Below, piece after piece: positions 25,503 through 33,750 of a stretch of DNA of 64,000 nucleotides. Positions within the stretch are counted from its first letter, which is position 1; each line of letters starts with the position of its first letter. The position numbers and the translations under genes are program-made. The stretch comes from JAWKXU01 sp964468045 (GTDB lineage Bacteria > Pseudomonadota > Alphaproteobacteria > Sphingomonadales > Sphingomonadaceae), in the NCBI GenBank assembly GCA_964468045.1, contig CAYXTO010000016.1, positions 19,030-83,029 of the forward strand, read 5' to 3'. The notes under the pieces are model-generated. The model had not been told where the DNA came from, did not search any database, and saw only the letters and a program-made list of their open reading frames with translations.

Positions 25503-26276
25503 ATGAATGATTACAAAGGTGAGTACGGCGTTTCCCTGGCCTTCCCGCCGGGATTGCGCCCCGATCCCTGTCATCTGGATGCGCTTGCGCAGGCGAGCGG
25601 AAGCTTCTCCATAAGCCAGTATCCAGGCGGTCGTGCGGTTGCCGGCCGGCCCTTGGGCGAGGGCGGCGCCCCGGTTTCCGTCGAGGCGCTGATGTGGGGC
25701 CTGACGTTCGATGTGATCGGCCTGGCCCCGGGCGAAGGCGCACCCTTGCCTCCATGCCCCTACCATTTCGATCTTCCGCCCGGGTTCGACATTGCGGGCC
25801 ATGAGGCGGTGCGCATCCTGCCCGGTCCGCATCTGCATGGAGGAGAGCGTCTTGTTCCCATAGTCCGCGCGATGGCCGGCCTGGCGGCGGCGCTGTGCAG
25901 CCTTCCCGATCTGGCGGCGGTGGTCTGGCATCCGGCAAGAAGCTGCATCGCCCCGGGTTACTTTTCGGCGATTGCCACCAACTGGCTGGGAGGGGGCGTG
26001 TTTCCCGCAAGGGGGCTGGTCGGCCTGGCGGAAGTGGCGGATGGCGCGCTGCAGAGCGAAGGGGTGGGCTTCTTCACCGGGCAGGAGCTGCGGATCGAGC
26101 CCGAGCTGATGGGCGATCCGGCGGCCGCGAGCAGGATCGCCGTCCGGCTGATCGATCATCTGGTGACGAATGGCTCCCTGGATCGGAGCATGGACATCGG
26201 CGGGCCGGAAGGCCGGTTGCTCAGAATAGTGCCTTCCGAAAATGGCCGCCTCGTCCGGGTCTGGAGCGCAAGCTGA
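25503..26276 (+). CDS. Conserved-looking protein of unknown function (DUF4261-like?)
   Basis: This 257-residue protein has no signal peptide or membrane segment. It has a central hydrophobic block with AAVVWHPARSCIAPGYF (about 138-154) and repeated short strands, which reminds me of DUF4261-type proteins, but I am not certain. It follows the flavodoxin-like gene by 99 bases and is followed convergently by leuA. Codon pattern and absence of stop codons over its length support a real gene. Confidence 0.65.
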   Translation: MNDYKGEYGVSLAFPPGLRPDPCHLDALAQASGSFSISQYPGGRAVAGRPLGEGGAPVSVEALMWGLTFDVIGLAPGEGAPLPPCPYHFDLPPGFDIAGHEAVRILPGPHLHGGERLVPIVRAMAGLAAALCSLPDLAAVVWHPARSCIAPGYFSAIATNWLGGGVFPARGLVGLAEVADGALQSEGVGFFTGQELRIEPELMGDPAAASRIAVRLIDHLVTNGSLDRSMDIGGPEGRLLRIVPSENGRLVRVWSAS

Positions 26277-26367
26277 ACCGCCGGGATTTCAGCGGCAGGG
26301 GAGGGTGAACGAGACTCTCGCCCAGATAGCGGGAAATCCGCTCACCTCCCTTTCCGATCCGATCCGA

Positions 26368-28047
26368 TCAGCCCGCCGATGCCGAGTTGGCGGCGCTCAG
26401 TATCGCCCTGACGCTTGCCGTGGCCACGTCGGGATCAATGCCTACGCCCCATACGACCTTGCCATCGGGGCGCGTACATTCGACATAGGCCGCCGCGCGC
26501 GCATCGGTGCCCTTGCTGAGGGCATGCTCGCTGTAGTCCAGCACATCCATTTCCAGCCCGAACGTGTCTTTCAGGGTGGCGAGGACGGACGAGATCAACC
26601 CGTTGCCGCGCCCGCTTACCGATTGCGCTTCGCCATCGACGCGAATGGTTCCGCTGAATACGCGGGTGCCATCGTGGGCGCGCGTTTCGTCATAATCGAC
26701 GAGCTGGAACCGCCGGTTCGGCGTTTGCATGTGATACGTCTTGCGAAAGACTTCCCAGATGTCCTCCGCATTCAGCTCGCGGCCCAGCTGGTCGGCCAGA
26801 TCCTGCACATGGCGGGAGAAATGCGCCTGCATCCGCTTGGGCAGCTTGAGGCCCTTGTCCTGCTCCAGAACCCAGGCGAAACCGCCCTTTCCGCTCTGCG
26901 AATTGACCCGGATGACCGCTTCGTAAGAGCGTCCCAGATCAGCCGGATCGATCGGCAGATAAGGCACCCGCCACAGCTCGTCGTTCTGGACTTCGTGCGC
27001 GGCGAAGCCCTTCTTGATCGCGTCCTGGTGGCTGCCCGAAAAGGCGGTGAAGACCAGTTCGCCGCCATAGGGATGGCGTTGATGCACCGGGATCTGGTTG
27101 CAATATTCGACCGTCTCGATGACCTTGTCGATATTCGAGAAATCCAGACCCGGATCAACACCTTGCGTGTACATGTTGAGAGCAACTGTCACCAGACAAC
27201 AATTGCCCGTGCGCTCGCCATTGCCGAACAGGCAACCCTCGACGCGATCGGCGCCGGCCATCATGCCCAGTTCGGCCGCCGCAACCCCGGTGCCCCGATC
27301 GTTATGGGTGTGCAGGCTGATCACCACGCTGTCCCGCCGCGGAATGTTGCGGCAGAAATACTCGATCTGATCGGCATAGATATTCGGTGTCGCCGCTTCC
27401 ACCGTCGCCGGCAGATTGAGGATCAGCGGATGATCGGGCGTGGGCTGCAGGATATCCATCACCGCTTCGCAGACTTCCAGGCTGAAATCGATCTCGGCCG
27501 TGGAGAAGGTTTCCGGGCTGTACTGGAAGTGCCAGTCCGTGCCCGGACGCGCGGCCGCTTCATCGCGCAGCACCTTTGCGCCTTTCACGGCGATTTCCTT
27601 CACCTCTTCCCGGCTCATCTGGAATACGATCTGGCGCCAGGCGGGTGAAACCGCATTGTACAGATGGACGATCGCGGCATGCGCGCCATCCAGGCTGTCG
27701 AAGCTGGTGCGGATCAGATCTTCGCGCGACTGGGTGAGGACCTGCACCATGACGTCGTCCGGAATCCGCCCGGAACGGACGAGACCCTGGATAAAATCGA
27801 ATTCGGTCGCTCCGGCGGCCGGAAACCCGATCTCGATCTCCTTCAGGCCGACCTCGACCAGCAGATCGAAGAAGCGGTTCTTCTTCGCGGCATCCATCGG
27901 ATCGATGATGGACTGGTTGCCATCGCGCAGGTCGGTGGAGAGCCAGCGCGGCGGGGCGGTGATGACATGGTTCGGCCACTGCCGGTCGGACAGGGCAATT
28001 TGCGGGAACGGTCGGTATTTGACCGATGGATCGGAAAGCATCGACAT
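26368..28047 (-). CDS. leuA: 2-isopropylmalate synthase
   Basis: This 559-residue enzyme joins acetyl-CoA and 2-oxoisovalerate, the first step of leucine synthesis. The HMGL catalytic motif TDLRDGNQ lies near residue 38-45, a HTHNDRGTG metal-binding motif near 230, and a C-terminal regulatory domain for leucine feedback follows. The size fits the longer LeuA type (about 550-570). The start may be 28047 or the ATG at 28041 (two codons downstream). Ilv genes lie 1.2 kb away, so branched-chain synthesis is clustered here. Confidence 0.96.
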   Translation of the reverse strand: MSMLSDPSVKYRPFPQIALSDRQWPNHVITAPPRWLSTDLRDGNQSIIDPMDAAKKNRFFDLLVEVGLKEIEIGFPAAGATEFDFIQGLVRSGRIPDDVMVQVLTQSREDLIRTSFDSLDGAHAAIVHLYNAVSPAWRQIVFQMSREEVKEIAVKGAKVLRDEAAARPGTDWHFQYSPETFSTAEIDFSLEVCEAVMDILQPTPDHPLILNLPATVEAATPNIYADQIEYFCRNIPRRDSVVISLHTHNDRGTGVAAAELGMMAGADRVEGCLFGNGERTGNCCLVTVALNMYTQGVDPGLDFSNIDKVIETVEYCNQIPVHQRHPYGGELVFTAFSGSHQDAIKKGFAAHEVQNDELWRVPYLPIDPADLGRSYEAVIRVNSQSGKGGFAWVLEQDKGLKLPKRMQAHFSRHVQDLADQLGRELNAEDIWEVFRKTYHMQTPNRRFQLVDYDETRAHDGTRVFSGTIRVDGEAQSVSGRGNGLISSVLATLKDTFGLEMDVLDYSEHALSKGTDARAAAYVECTRPDGKVVWGVGIDPDVATASVRAILSAANSASAG

Positions 28048-28421
28048 CTGGAAACCATCTCTTGCTGCGTTGTGTTGAGGGCTGATCGGTTCCCCCGGAC
28101 GGCGTGCGCCGCCCGCGGACAGCGCAAGGTTCACGCCCGGGGGCGTGTAAGTCGCAGCAGCGGGCCAAGGGCCTGTATAGGACGTGTTTCCATCATGGCT
28201 GGCGCGCATATGGGGCATATGGGCCGCAAAGTCCAGTCCGAAGCATCACGGAGAGGGGGGTTGACACAGTTGACACTGTTCCAGGGTAAAAAAACACTCC
28301 CCCGGAATGGGGCGAACGAAGGCGTGAAAACGGCTGAAATTCGAGGGTTCATCGCCCGGCTTTAGACTGCTTCCAGCGCTGTAGGAAAGCGCTGGCGTGC
28401 AGGCCGGGCGAGAACGTCGCG
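28048..28421 (-). promoter_or_regulatory. leuA upstream region with nested hairpin and tandem repeat
   Basis: This 374-bp interval separates yceI from leuA. It carries a nested stem-loop at 28353-28410 (outer arms CGCCCGGC and GCCGGGCG, inner arms CCAGCGCT and AGCGCTGG). A tandem GTTGACACA, GTTGACACT repeat lies at 28260-28277. No convincing leader peptide with leucine codons is seen. The leuA promoter must lie here, but I cannot fix it. Confidence 0.45.
28353..28410 (-). terminator. Nested hairpin between yceI and leuA
   Basis: Two perfect 8-bp stems are nested: CGCCCGGC with GCCGGGCG outside, and CCAGCGCT with AGCGCTGG (loop of seven) inside. There is no clear U-run on the minus-strand side. 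It may end yceI transcription or act as an RNA structure, and the assignment as terminator is tentative. Confidence 0.35.
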
Positions 28422-29072
28422 TCACTTCTTCTCGAACGCGGCGGTGATGTCCAGTTCCACCTCATCCGACACCAGCGGGATGAAGCCGTTGATGCCGAAA
28501 TCGGAACGCTTGATCTTTGCCTCGCCCTCGAAGCCCACGGTTTCGACCTTGCTCATCGGATTGGCTCCGGCCCCGGTAAATTCCGCTTCGATGGTAACCG
28601 GCCTGGTGATGCCGTTGATCGTCAAATTGCCGGTGATGAGCGCTTCCTTGCCATCCTCGCCGGGCTTGACCGAGGTGGAAACGAAGGTTGCGGCTGCCGG
28701 GGCGGGGCCGAAGAAATCGGGCTTGGCTCCATCCTTGCCTGCACGGAGAAGATGCTCGGTCAGGCCCGCGTTGGCCGTGGTGACTTCGGCAATCGGGATC
28801 GTGACCGAAAGCTTCGCGGCCGAAAGATTGGTCGGATCCAGTTCCAGCGTGCCGCTGACATTGCCGAAGATGCCGAAATAATCGTTGAAGCCCAGGTGGT
28901 CGACCCGCCAGCCCACCAGGGTATGCGCGGGATCGGCGGTATAGGAACCGGCGGTCACCCGGCTGACATCCTCCACGCCCGGCAATGCGGGCTGCTGATG
29001 GTGATCGGCAAGCAGCGGAGTTGCGGCAAGCACGAGCACGGGGGCAATGGCAGCAAATGCAATCAGTCGCAT
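28422..29072 (-). CDS. YceI family periplasmic lipid-binding-like protein
   Basis: This 216-residue exported protein has a signal peptide of about 22 residues (ending LLADH). The YceI lipocalin-like fold follows: AGSYTADPAHTLVGWRVDHLG near the start, then NLTINGITRPVTIEAEFTG, and KIKRSDFGIN near the end. Family members bind isoprenoid or other lipids in the periplasm; the ligand here is unknown. The ATG at 29072 has CGGAG ahead, and the longer frame to 29171 lacks similarity. The gene is not obviously part of the adjacent leucine or valine operons. Confidence 0.92.
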   Translation of the reverse strand: MRLIAFAAIAPVLVLAATPLLADHHQQPALPGVEDVSRVTAGSYTADPAHTLVGWRVDHLGFNDYFGIFGNVSGTLELDPTNLSAAKLSVTIPIAEVTTANAGLTEHLLRAGKDGAKPDFFGPAPAAATFVSTSVKPGEDGKEALITGNLTINGITRPVTIEAEFTGAGANPMSKVETVGFEGEAKIKRSDFGINGFIPLVSDEVELDITAAFEKK

Positions 29073-29191
29073 GATCTGGCTCCGAAATTCGCGGTTGGAA
29101 GGTTCACTTGAAAGGAGAACGAGACGGTACGCGAGCGGCTGTAGCAAAGCCGCATAACTTGGCAGTAACATCTTTCAGCAAGAAACAGAAA

Positions 29192-29240
29192 CGCCCGCGC
29201 ATCGAACCCCGCCTGTGATCGAGGTTCAAACGCGCGGGCG
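29192..29240 (-). terminator. Hairpin following ilvC
   Basis: A 9-bp perfect stem (CGCCCGCGC with GCGCGGGCG) encloses a second short GAACC/GGTTC pairing. On the minus strand it is followed by the T-rich TTTCTGTTTCTTG. It lies 43 bases after the ilvC stop, which suits a rho-independent terminator of the ilvBHC transcript. Confidence 0.6.
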
Positions 29241-29282
29241 CGAAAATCGTTTCAGGACGCGGCGCGATTACGCCGCGCCGGA

Positions 29283-30302
29283 TCAGTTCTTGTCCTTGTC
29301 GACCAGCTTGTTCGCGCCGATCCAGGGCATCATCGCGCGCAGCTTGGCGCCGGTTTCCTCGATCGGGTGCGTGCCCTGCAGCTTCCGCTTGGCCTTCATT
29401 TCCGGATAACCGGCCTTGATGTCGGTGATGAAGCGCTGGACGAACTTGCCTTCCTGGATGTCCTTCAGGATGCGCTTCATTTCCGCCTTGGTCTCATCGG
29501 TGATCACGCGCGGGCCGGTGTGATAATCGCCGTATTCCGCGGTGTTCGAGATCGAATAGCGCATGTTGGCGATGCCGCCTTCATACATCAGGTCCACGAT
29601 CAGCTTGGTTTCGTGGAGACATTCGAAATAGGCCATTTCCGGCGCGTAGCCGGCTTCGACCAGGGTTTCGAAACCGGCCATGATCAGGTGGGAAATGCCG
29701 CCGCACAGAACGGCCTGCTCACCGAACAGGTCGGTTTCGCATTCTTCCTTGAAGTTGGTTTCGATGATGCCCGAACGGCCGCCGCCAACGCCGGAGGCGT
29801 AGGCCAGCGCGATGTCGTGGGCGTTGCCGGTAGTGTCCTGCGCGATGGCGACCAGACAGGGCACGCCGCCGCCGGTGACATATTCATTGCGCACGGTGTG
29901 GCCGGGGCCCTTCGGCGCGATCATGATCACGTCGATATCGCTGCGCGGTTCGATCAGGCCGAAATGGATGTTGAGGCCATGAGCGAAGGCAAGCGCCGCG
30001 CCGGGCTTCATGTTGTCCTTGAGATCGGCTTCCCAGATGCCGGCCTGGTTTTCGTCCGGAGCGAGAACCATCAGGATATCGGCCCACTTCGCCGCGTCGG
30101 CATTGGACAGGACCTTGAAGCCTGCGGCTTCCGCCTTCTTGGCGCTGGCGGAATTGGGGCGGAGCGCGATGGCGACTTCCTTCACCCCGGAATCGCGCAG
30201 GTTCTGCGCATGTGCGTGGCCCTGGCTGCCATAGCCGAGCACGGCGATCTTCTTGTCGGTGATTAGGTTGAGGTCGCAATCGGCGTCGTAATAAACTTTC
30301 AT
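29283..30302 (-). CDS. ilvC: Ketol-acid reductoisomerase
   Basis: This 339-residue NADPH- and Mg-dependent enzyme carries out the second step of valine and isoleucine synthesis. The Rossmann motif GYGSQGHAHAQNLRDSG is at about 24-40, with conserved KGPGHTVR and the short class I C-terminal domain. The length is that of class I enzymes (about 340). The ATG at 30302 follows a purine-rich site. It is the last gene of ilvB-ilvH-ilvC, with 114 bases between ilvH and ilvC. Confidence 0.97.
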   Translation of the reverse strand: MKVYYDADCDLNLITDKKIAVLGYGSQGHAHAQNLRDSGVKEVAIALRPNSASAKKAEAAGFKVLSNADAAKWADILMVLAPDENQAGIWEADLKDNMKPGAALAFAHGLNIHFGLIEPRSDIDVIMIAPKGPGHTVRNEYVTGGGVPCLVAIAQDTTGNAHDIALAYASGVGGGRSGIIETNFKEECETDLFGEQAVLCGGISHLIMAGFETLVEAGYAPEMAYFECLHETKLIVDLMYEGGIANMRYSISNTAEYGDYHTGPRVITDETKAEMKRILKDIQEGKFVQRFITDIKAGYPEMKAKRKLQGTHPIEETGAKLRAMMPWIGANKLVDKDKN

Positions 30303-30416
30303 CTTCTGCCCTTTTCGTCTCCCCTGCATGACAGGGGCAAAATCAAGTTCGCTCCATGGCGATCGGTGGAATCGCCCCTGCGGCTCGCAGCGGCGAAAAG
30401 ATCGGTCCGTTGGCGG

Positions 30417-30932
30417 CTATGCCCCTTCGGCCCCGCGCATCATCCCGACGATCCCGGTCCGCCCCACTTCGACCAGACCCAGTTCGCGCATGATCGCGAC
30501 GAAGCTGTCGATCTTGTCCGGGGCGCCGGTCAGCTCGAAAACGAAGCTGGAAGTGGTGGTATCCACTACCTTGGCCCGGAACACATCCGCCACGCGCAGC
30601 GCCTCTACGCGCTTCTCCCCGGTGCCTGCAACCTTTACCAGCGCAAGCTCGCGTTCGACATGCGGGCCCATCTCGGTCAGGTCGGTTACCTTGTGGACCG
30701 GCACGAGGCGTTCGAGCTGGGCATGGATCTGGTCGATCACCGCGGGCGGCCCCTGGGTGACGATGGTGATGCGGCTGACCGAATGGTTCTCGCTGATGTC
30801 GGCCACGGTCAGGCTGTCGATATTATAGCCGCGCGCCGTGAACATCCCGGCAATGCGCGCAAGGATGCCCGCCTCGTTGTCGACCGTGATGGTCAGAACA
30901 TGGCGTTCGGATTCAAGGGTGCTGATTTTCAT
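30417..30932 (-). CDS. ilvH: Acetolactate synthase small (regulatory) subunit
   Basis: This 171-residue regulatory subunit has an N-terminal ACT domain beginning HVLTITVDNEAGILARIAGM and a C-terminal extension. It binds valine and controls the catalytic subunit encoded upstream. Its ATG overlaps the ilvB stop by one base as TAATG, so the two subunits are translationally coupled. The size is typical for the family. Confidence 0.96.
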   Translation of the reverse strand: MKISTLESERHVLTITVDNEAGILARIAGMFTARGYNIDSLTVADISENHSVSRITIVTQGPPAVIDQIHAQLERLVPVHKVTDLTEMGPHVERELALVKVAGTGEKRVEALRVADVFRAKVVDTTTSSFVFELTGAPDKIDSFVAIMRELGLVEVGRTGIVGMMRGAEGA

Positions 30933-32674
30933 TAGACCAGAGCCTTCGCTTCATCTTCCATGGTTCCGGCCACTTCGTCTCCGTACAGGATCATGTCGGT
31001 ATGCGCCGCCCCCGACGGGATCATCGGGAAGCAATTGGCCTCCTTGGAGATCAGGCAATCAACCATGACCGGGCCATCGTGCTCCATCATTGCCTTGATG
31101 CCCGCGTCCAGCTCGGCCTCGTTGTGAATGCGGATGCCTTTCCAGCCATAGGCTTCGGCAAGGGCGACGAAATCGGGCAGGCTGTCCGAATAGGAATTCG
31201 AATAGCGGCTTTCATAGGTCAGTTCCTGCCATTGGCGGACCATCCCCATATATTCATTGTTGAGGATGAACACCTTGACCGGCAGGCGATACTGGCTGGC
31301 GGTGCCCATTTCCTGGATATTCATCTGGATCGAGGCTTCGCCGGCAATGTCGATCACCAGCGAGTCCGGATTGCCCAGCTGCGCGCCGATCGCGGCGGGC
31401 AGGCCATAGCCCATGGTGCCCAGACCGCCCGATGTCAGCCATTTGTTCGGGCCGAAGAAGCCGAAATATTGCGCGGCCCACATCTGGTGCTGCCCGACCT
31501 CGGTGGTGATGATCGGATCCTTGTCCTGGGTGAGGGCGAACAGCCGTTCCACCGCGAGTTGCGGCATCAGCTCCGGCGTATTCTTCGGATAGGCCAGGCT
31601 GTCACGCGCGCGCCAGCCATCGATCCGGGCCCTCCACTCCGTCAGGTCCGGGGTGGGGCGGTTGCCCCATGCCGCGATCAGCTGTTCCAGAACCTGGCCA
31701 CAGTCGCCGATGATCGGCAGATCGACCGGAACCGTCTTGTTGATGGAGGAGCGGTCTATATCGATATGAATCTTCTCGGAATTCGGAGCGAACGCATCGA
31801 GCCGGCCGGTCACCCGGTCGTCGAAGCGGGCGCCGACGCAGATGATCAGGTCGGCCCGGTTCATCGCCATGTTGGATTCATAGGTGCCGTGCATGCCGAG
31901 CATGCCGAGCCAGTCGGAATGATCGGACGGGAACGCCCCCAGGCCCATCAGCGTGGAGGTCACCGGAATGCCGGTCAGCGACTGGAACTTGCGCAGAAGC
32001 TCCGTGGCGCGCGGCCCCGAATTGATGATGCCGCCACCGGTATAGAGTACCGGCTCCTTCGCTCCGGCGATCATTTCGATGGCGCGGGCGATCTCGTCCT
32101 GCGATCCTTCGACGCGCGGCCGATAGCGAGCGGGGCGCTGCGGCGCCTGGTCGGTGAGGCTGGCGGTCGCGACCTGGACGTTCTTGGGCAGATCGATCAG
32201 AACCGGCCCCGGCCGGCCGGTGGTCGCGATCTCGAAAGCCTCGTCGACCGTCGCCGCGAGCTCGGAAGGATCCTTCACCAGATAATTATGCTTGGTGCAG
32301 TGGCGGGTGATGCCGATCGTATCCGCTTCTTGGAACGCGTCGGAACCGATCAGGTTGGTGGCGACCTGCCCGGTGATGACGATCATCGGGATGGAATCCA
32401 TGAAGGCGTCGGCGATGCCGGTAACGGCGTTGGTCGCGCCGGGGCCGGAGGTGACCAGCACCACGCCCGGCTTGCCGGTGGAGCGGGCATAGCCTTCCGC
32501 CGCATGAGCAGCGCCAGCTTCATGGCGGACCAGGATGTGCCGGATCCGGGCATCGCTGAACAATTCGTCATAGATCGGCAACACGGCCCCGCCGGGATAG
32601 CCGAACACGAATTCGACACCCTGCCGCACCAGGCATTCGACGAGAATGGCCGCGCCGCTACGCTCTTCAGTCAC
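30932..32674 (-). CDS. ilvB: Acetolactate synthase large (catalytic) subunit
   Basis: This 580-residue ThDP- and FAD-dependent enzyme converts pyruvate to acetolactate. It has the N-terminal GYPGGAVLPIYD and glutamate-bearing HEAGAAHAAEG segments. A central FAD region follows, and the C-terminal ThDP motif begins at GEASIQMNIQE. The start is a GTG at 32674 that overlaps, as GTGA, an 18-codon upstream ORF. The leader also contains a strong hairpin, so the gene is probably controlled by attenuation or a related mechanism. Confidence 0.96.
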   Translation of the reverse strand: MTEERSGAAILVECLVRQGVEFVFGYPGGAVLPIYDELFSDARIRHILVRHEAGAAHAAEGYARSTGKPGVVLVTSGPGATNAVTGIADAFMDSIPMIVITGQVATNLIGSDAFQEADTIGITRHCTKHNYLVKDPSELAATVDEAFEIATTGRPGPVLIDLPKNVQVATASLTDQAPQRPARYRPRVEGSQDEIARAIEMIAGAKEPVLYTGGGIINSGPRATELLRKFQSLTGIPVTSTLMGLGAFPSDHSDWLGMLGMHGTYESNMAMNRADLIICVGARFDDRVTGRLDAFAPNSEKIHIDIDRSSINKTVPVDLPIIGDCGQVLEQLIAAWGNRPTPDLTEWRARIDGWRARDSLAYPKNTPELMPQLAVERLFALTQDKDPIITTEVGQHQMWAAQYFGFFGPNKWLTSGGLGTMGYGLPAAIGAQLGNPDSLVIDIAGEASIQMNIQEMGTASQYRLPVKVFILNNEYMGMVRQWQELTYESRYSNSYSDSLPDFVALAEAYGWKGIRIHNEAELDAGIKAMMEHDGPVMVDCLISKEANCFPMIPSGAAHTDMILYGDEVAGTMEDEAKALV

Positions 32675-32727
32675 GATAATTCCTCATTCACAGCTTTGGT
32701 CAGGAACAAAAAAGCGACCCGGCGCAT
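32671..32727 (-). CDS. 18-codon upstream ORF in the ilvB leader
   Basis: This short frame encodes MRRVAFLFLTKAVNEELS and ends in a TGA that overlaps the ilvB GTG. Five of its 18 codons specify Val or Leu. Its ATG sits at the edge of the loop of the leader hairpin at 32716-32742. A purine-rich AGGAGAGGAAG lies upstream but would be partly closed by the hairpin. It could be a leader peptide or a coupling ORF. Translation is not proven. Confidence 0.4.
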   Translation of the reverse strand: MRRVAFLFLTKAVNEELS

Positions 32728-32742
32728 GGGGGGCGCCGGGTC
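32708..32742 (-). terminator. Terminator-like hairpin in the ilvB leader (attenuator candidate)
   Basis: A perfect 10-bp stem, GACCCGGCGC with GCGCCGGGTC, and a 7-base loop are followed on the minus strand by GCTTTTTTG. This is a textbook intrinsic terminator placed between the promoter region and ilvB, 34 bases ahead of the start codon. No preceding gene on that strand needs a terminator, since miaA starts at 33734 and ends at 32799, about 57 bases upstream. It may serve miaA termination, ilvB attenuation, or both. Confidence 0.65.
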
Positions 32743-32768
32743 TTCCTCTCCTGACAGAACGGCGTGCG

Positions 32769-32795
32769 GGTATAAGAAAGGAAATGATGTGTCAA
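32769..32795 (-). promoter_or_regulatory. Candidate ilvB promoter
   Basis: On the minus strand a perfect TTGACA (32790-32795) is followed after 15 bases by TATACC (32769-32774). The spacing is shorter than ideal. It lies just upstream of the leader hairpin and overlaps the end of miaA closely, which fits a promoter for ilvBHC. Confidence 0.45.
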
Positions 32796-32798
32796 TCC

Positions 32799-33734
32799 TC
32801 AGGATTGAAATAATATTTCAAAATTGGAAATATCAGAGAAATTAGATATCTCGCTTCGTCTCCATTCGACAGGAGATTGCCCGCGAAACCAAGTATATTG
32901 CCGCTTCGCGTAATTTCGTGTCGCCTGGGCTCCCCGGGCAAGCGCCTCCTCCCGGCTCCATTCTCCGCGAATCCATCCGGAAATCTCGCGCACTCCGATC
33001 GCGCGCATCACCGGCAGGTCCGGACCCAGCTTGCGGTCGAGCAATTGCCGCACTTCCTCCGCCGCGCCGCCATCCAGCATGGCCTCGAAACGCCGGTCGC
33101 AGCGGTCATACAGCCAGTCCCGGGGCGGCAGGAGCAGAACCGGATGGAGCGTCACGGCCTTCGCTATTCCTCCCTCCTTGCGTTCCTGCCAGTGGGCGAG
33201 CGGCTTGCCGGTGGAGCGGACCACTTCAAGCGCCCTGGCGATCCGGGTGGCGTCGCCCGGGTCCAGCAGCGCCGCGCGGCCGGGGTCTTCAAGGCGCAAG
33301 GCCGCATAGGCGTCCGGGGTGGGAAGGTCGCGCACCTCATGCCTTATGGCCGGATCGATCTCCGGCACGGGCGCAATGCCCTCCAGCAGGGTGCGAAGGT
33401 AGAGCCCCGTTCCTCCCACCAGGATCGGCACCCCGCCGATCGCATGGAGTTGCGCGATTTCGCGCCGCGCCGCCTGCGCCCAAGCCGCGGCCGAGCAGGC
33501 GACCGCGCCATCCCAGGCCCCGAACAGCCGATGATCCACGCCCTGCATCTCGTCGGCGGAAGGGCGGGCGCTCAGGATGCGCAGATCGCGATAGACCTGG
33601 GCGCTGTCGGCATTGATGATCGCCGTCGCCTTGCCGGCATCCTGCAGGGCCAGGGCGAGCCTGATCGCCAGATCGGTCTTGCCGCTTGCGGTCGGCCCTG
33701 CAATGAGCGCCAGCGGCGGCCCACCGCCACCCAT
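32799..33734 (-). CDS. miaA: tRNA dimethylallyltransferase
   Basis: This 311-residue enzyme adds an isopentenyl group to A37 of tRNAs reading UNN codons. The P-loop GPTASGKTDLA is near the N-terminus, INADSAQVYRDL follows, and GGTGLYLRTL and a C-terminal RNYAKRQYTWFRGQ are family signatures. The ATG at 33734 is chosen; an ATG at 33758 would add eight residues and overlap serB further. The 5' end overlaps or abuts that of the divergent serB gene. The last few codons are AT-rich and end in QS, a slightly unusual tail. Confidence 0.94.
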   Translation of the reverse strand: MGGGGPPLALIAGPTASGKTDLAIRLALALQDAGKATAIINADSAQVYRDLRILSARPSADEMQGVDHRLFGAWDGAVACSAAAWAQAARREIAQLHAIGGVPILVGGTGLYLRTLLEGIAPVPEIDPAIRHEVRDLPTPDAYAALRLEDPGRAALLDPGDATRIARALEVVRSTGKPLAHWQERKEGGIAKAVTLHPVLLLPPRDWLYDRCDRRFEAMLDGGAAEEVRQLLDRKLGPDLPVMRAIGVREISGWIRGEWSREEALARGAQATRNYAKRQYTWFRGQSPVEWRRSEISNFSDISNFEILFQS

Positions 33735-33750
33735 GTTAGGAGAATTTCGC

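Noticed and set aside
31001..32845. 614-codon open frame on the plus strand
   Set aside because: It is antisense to ilvB and has no motif.
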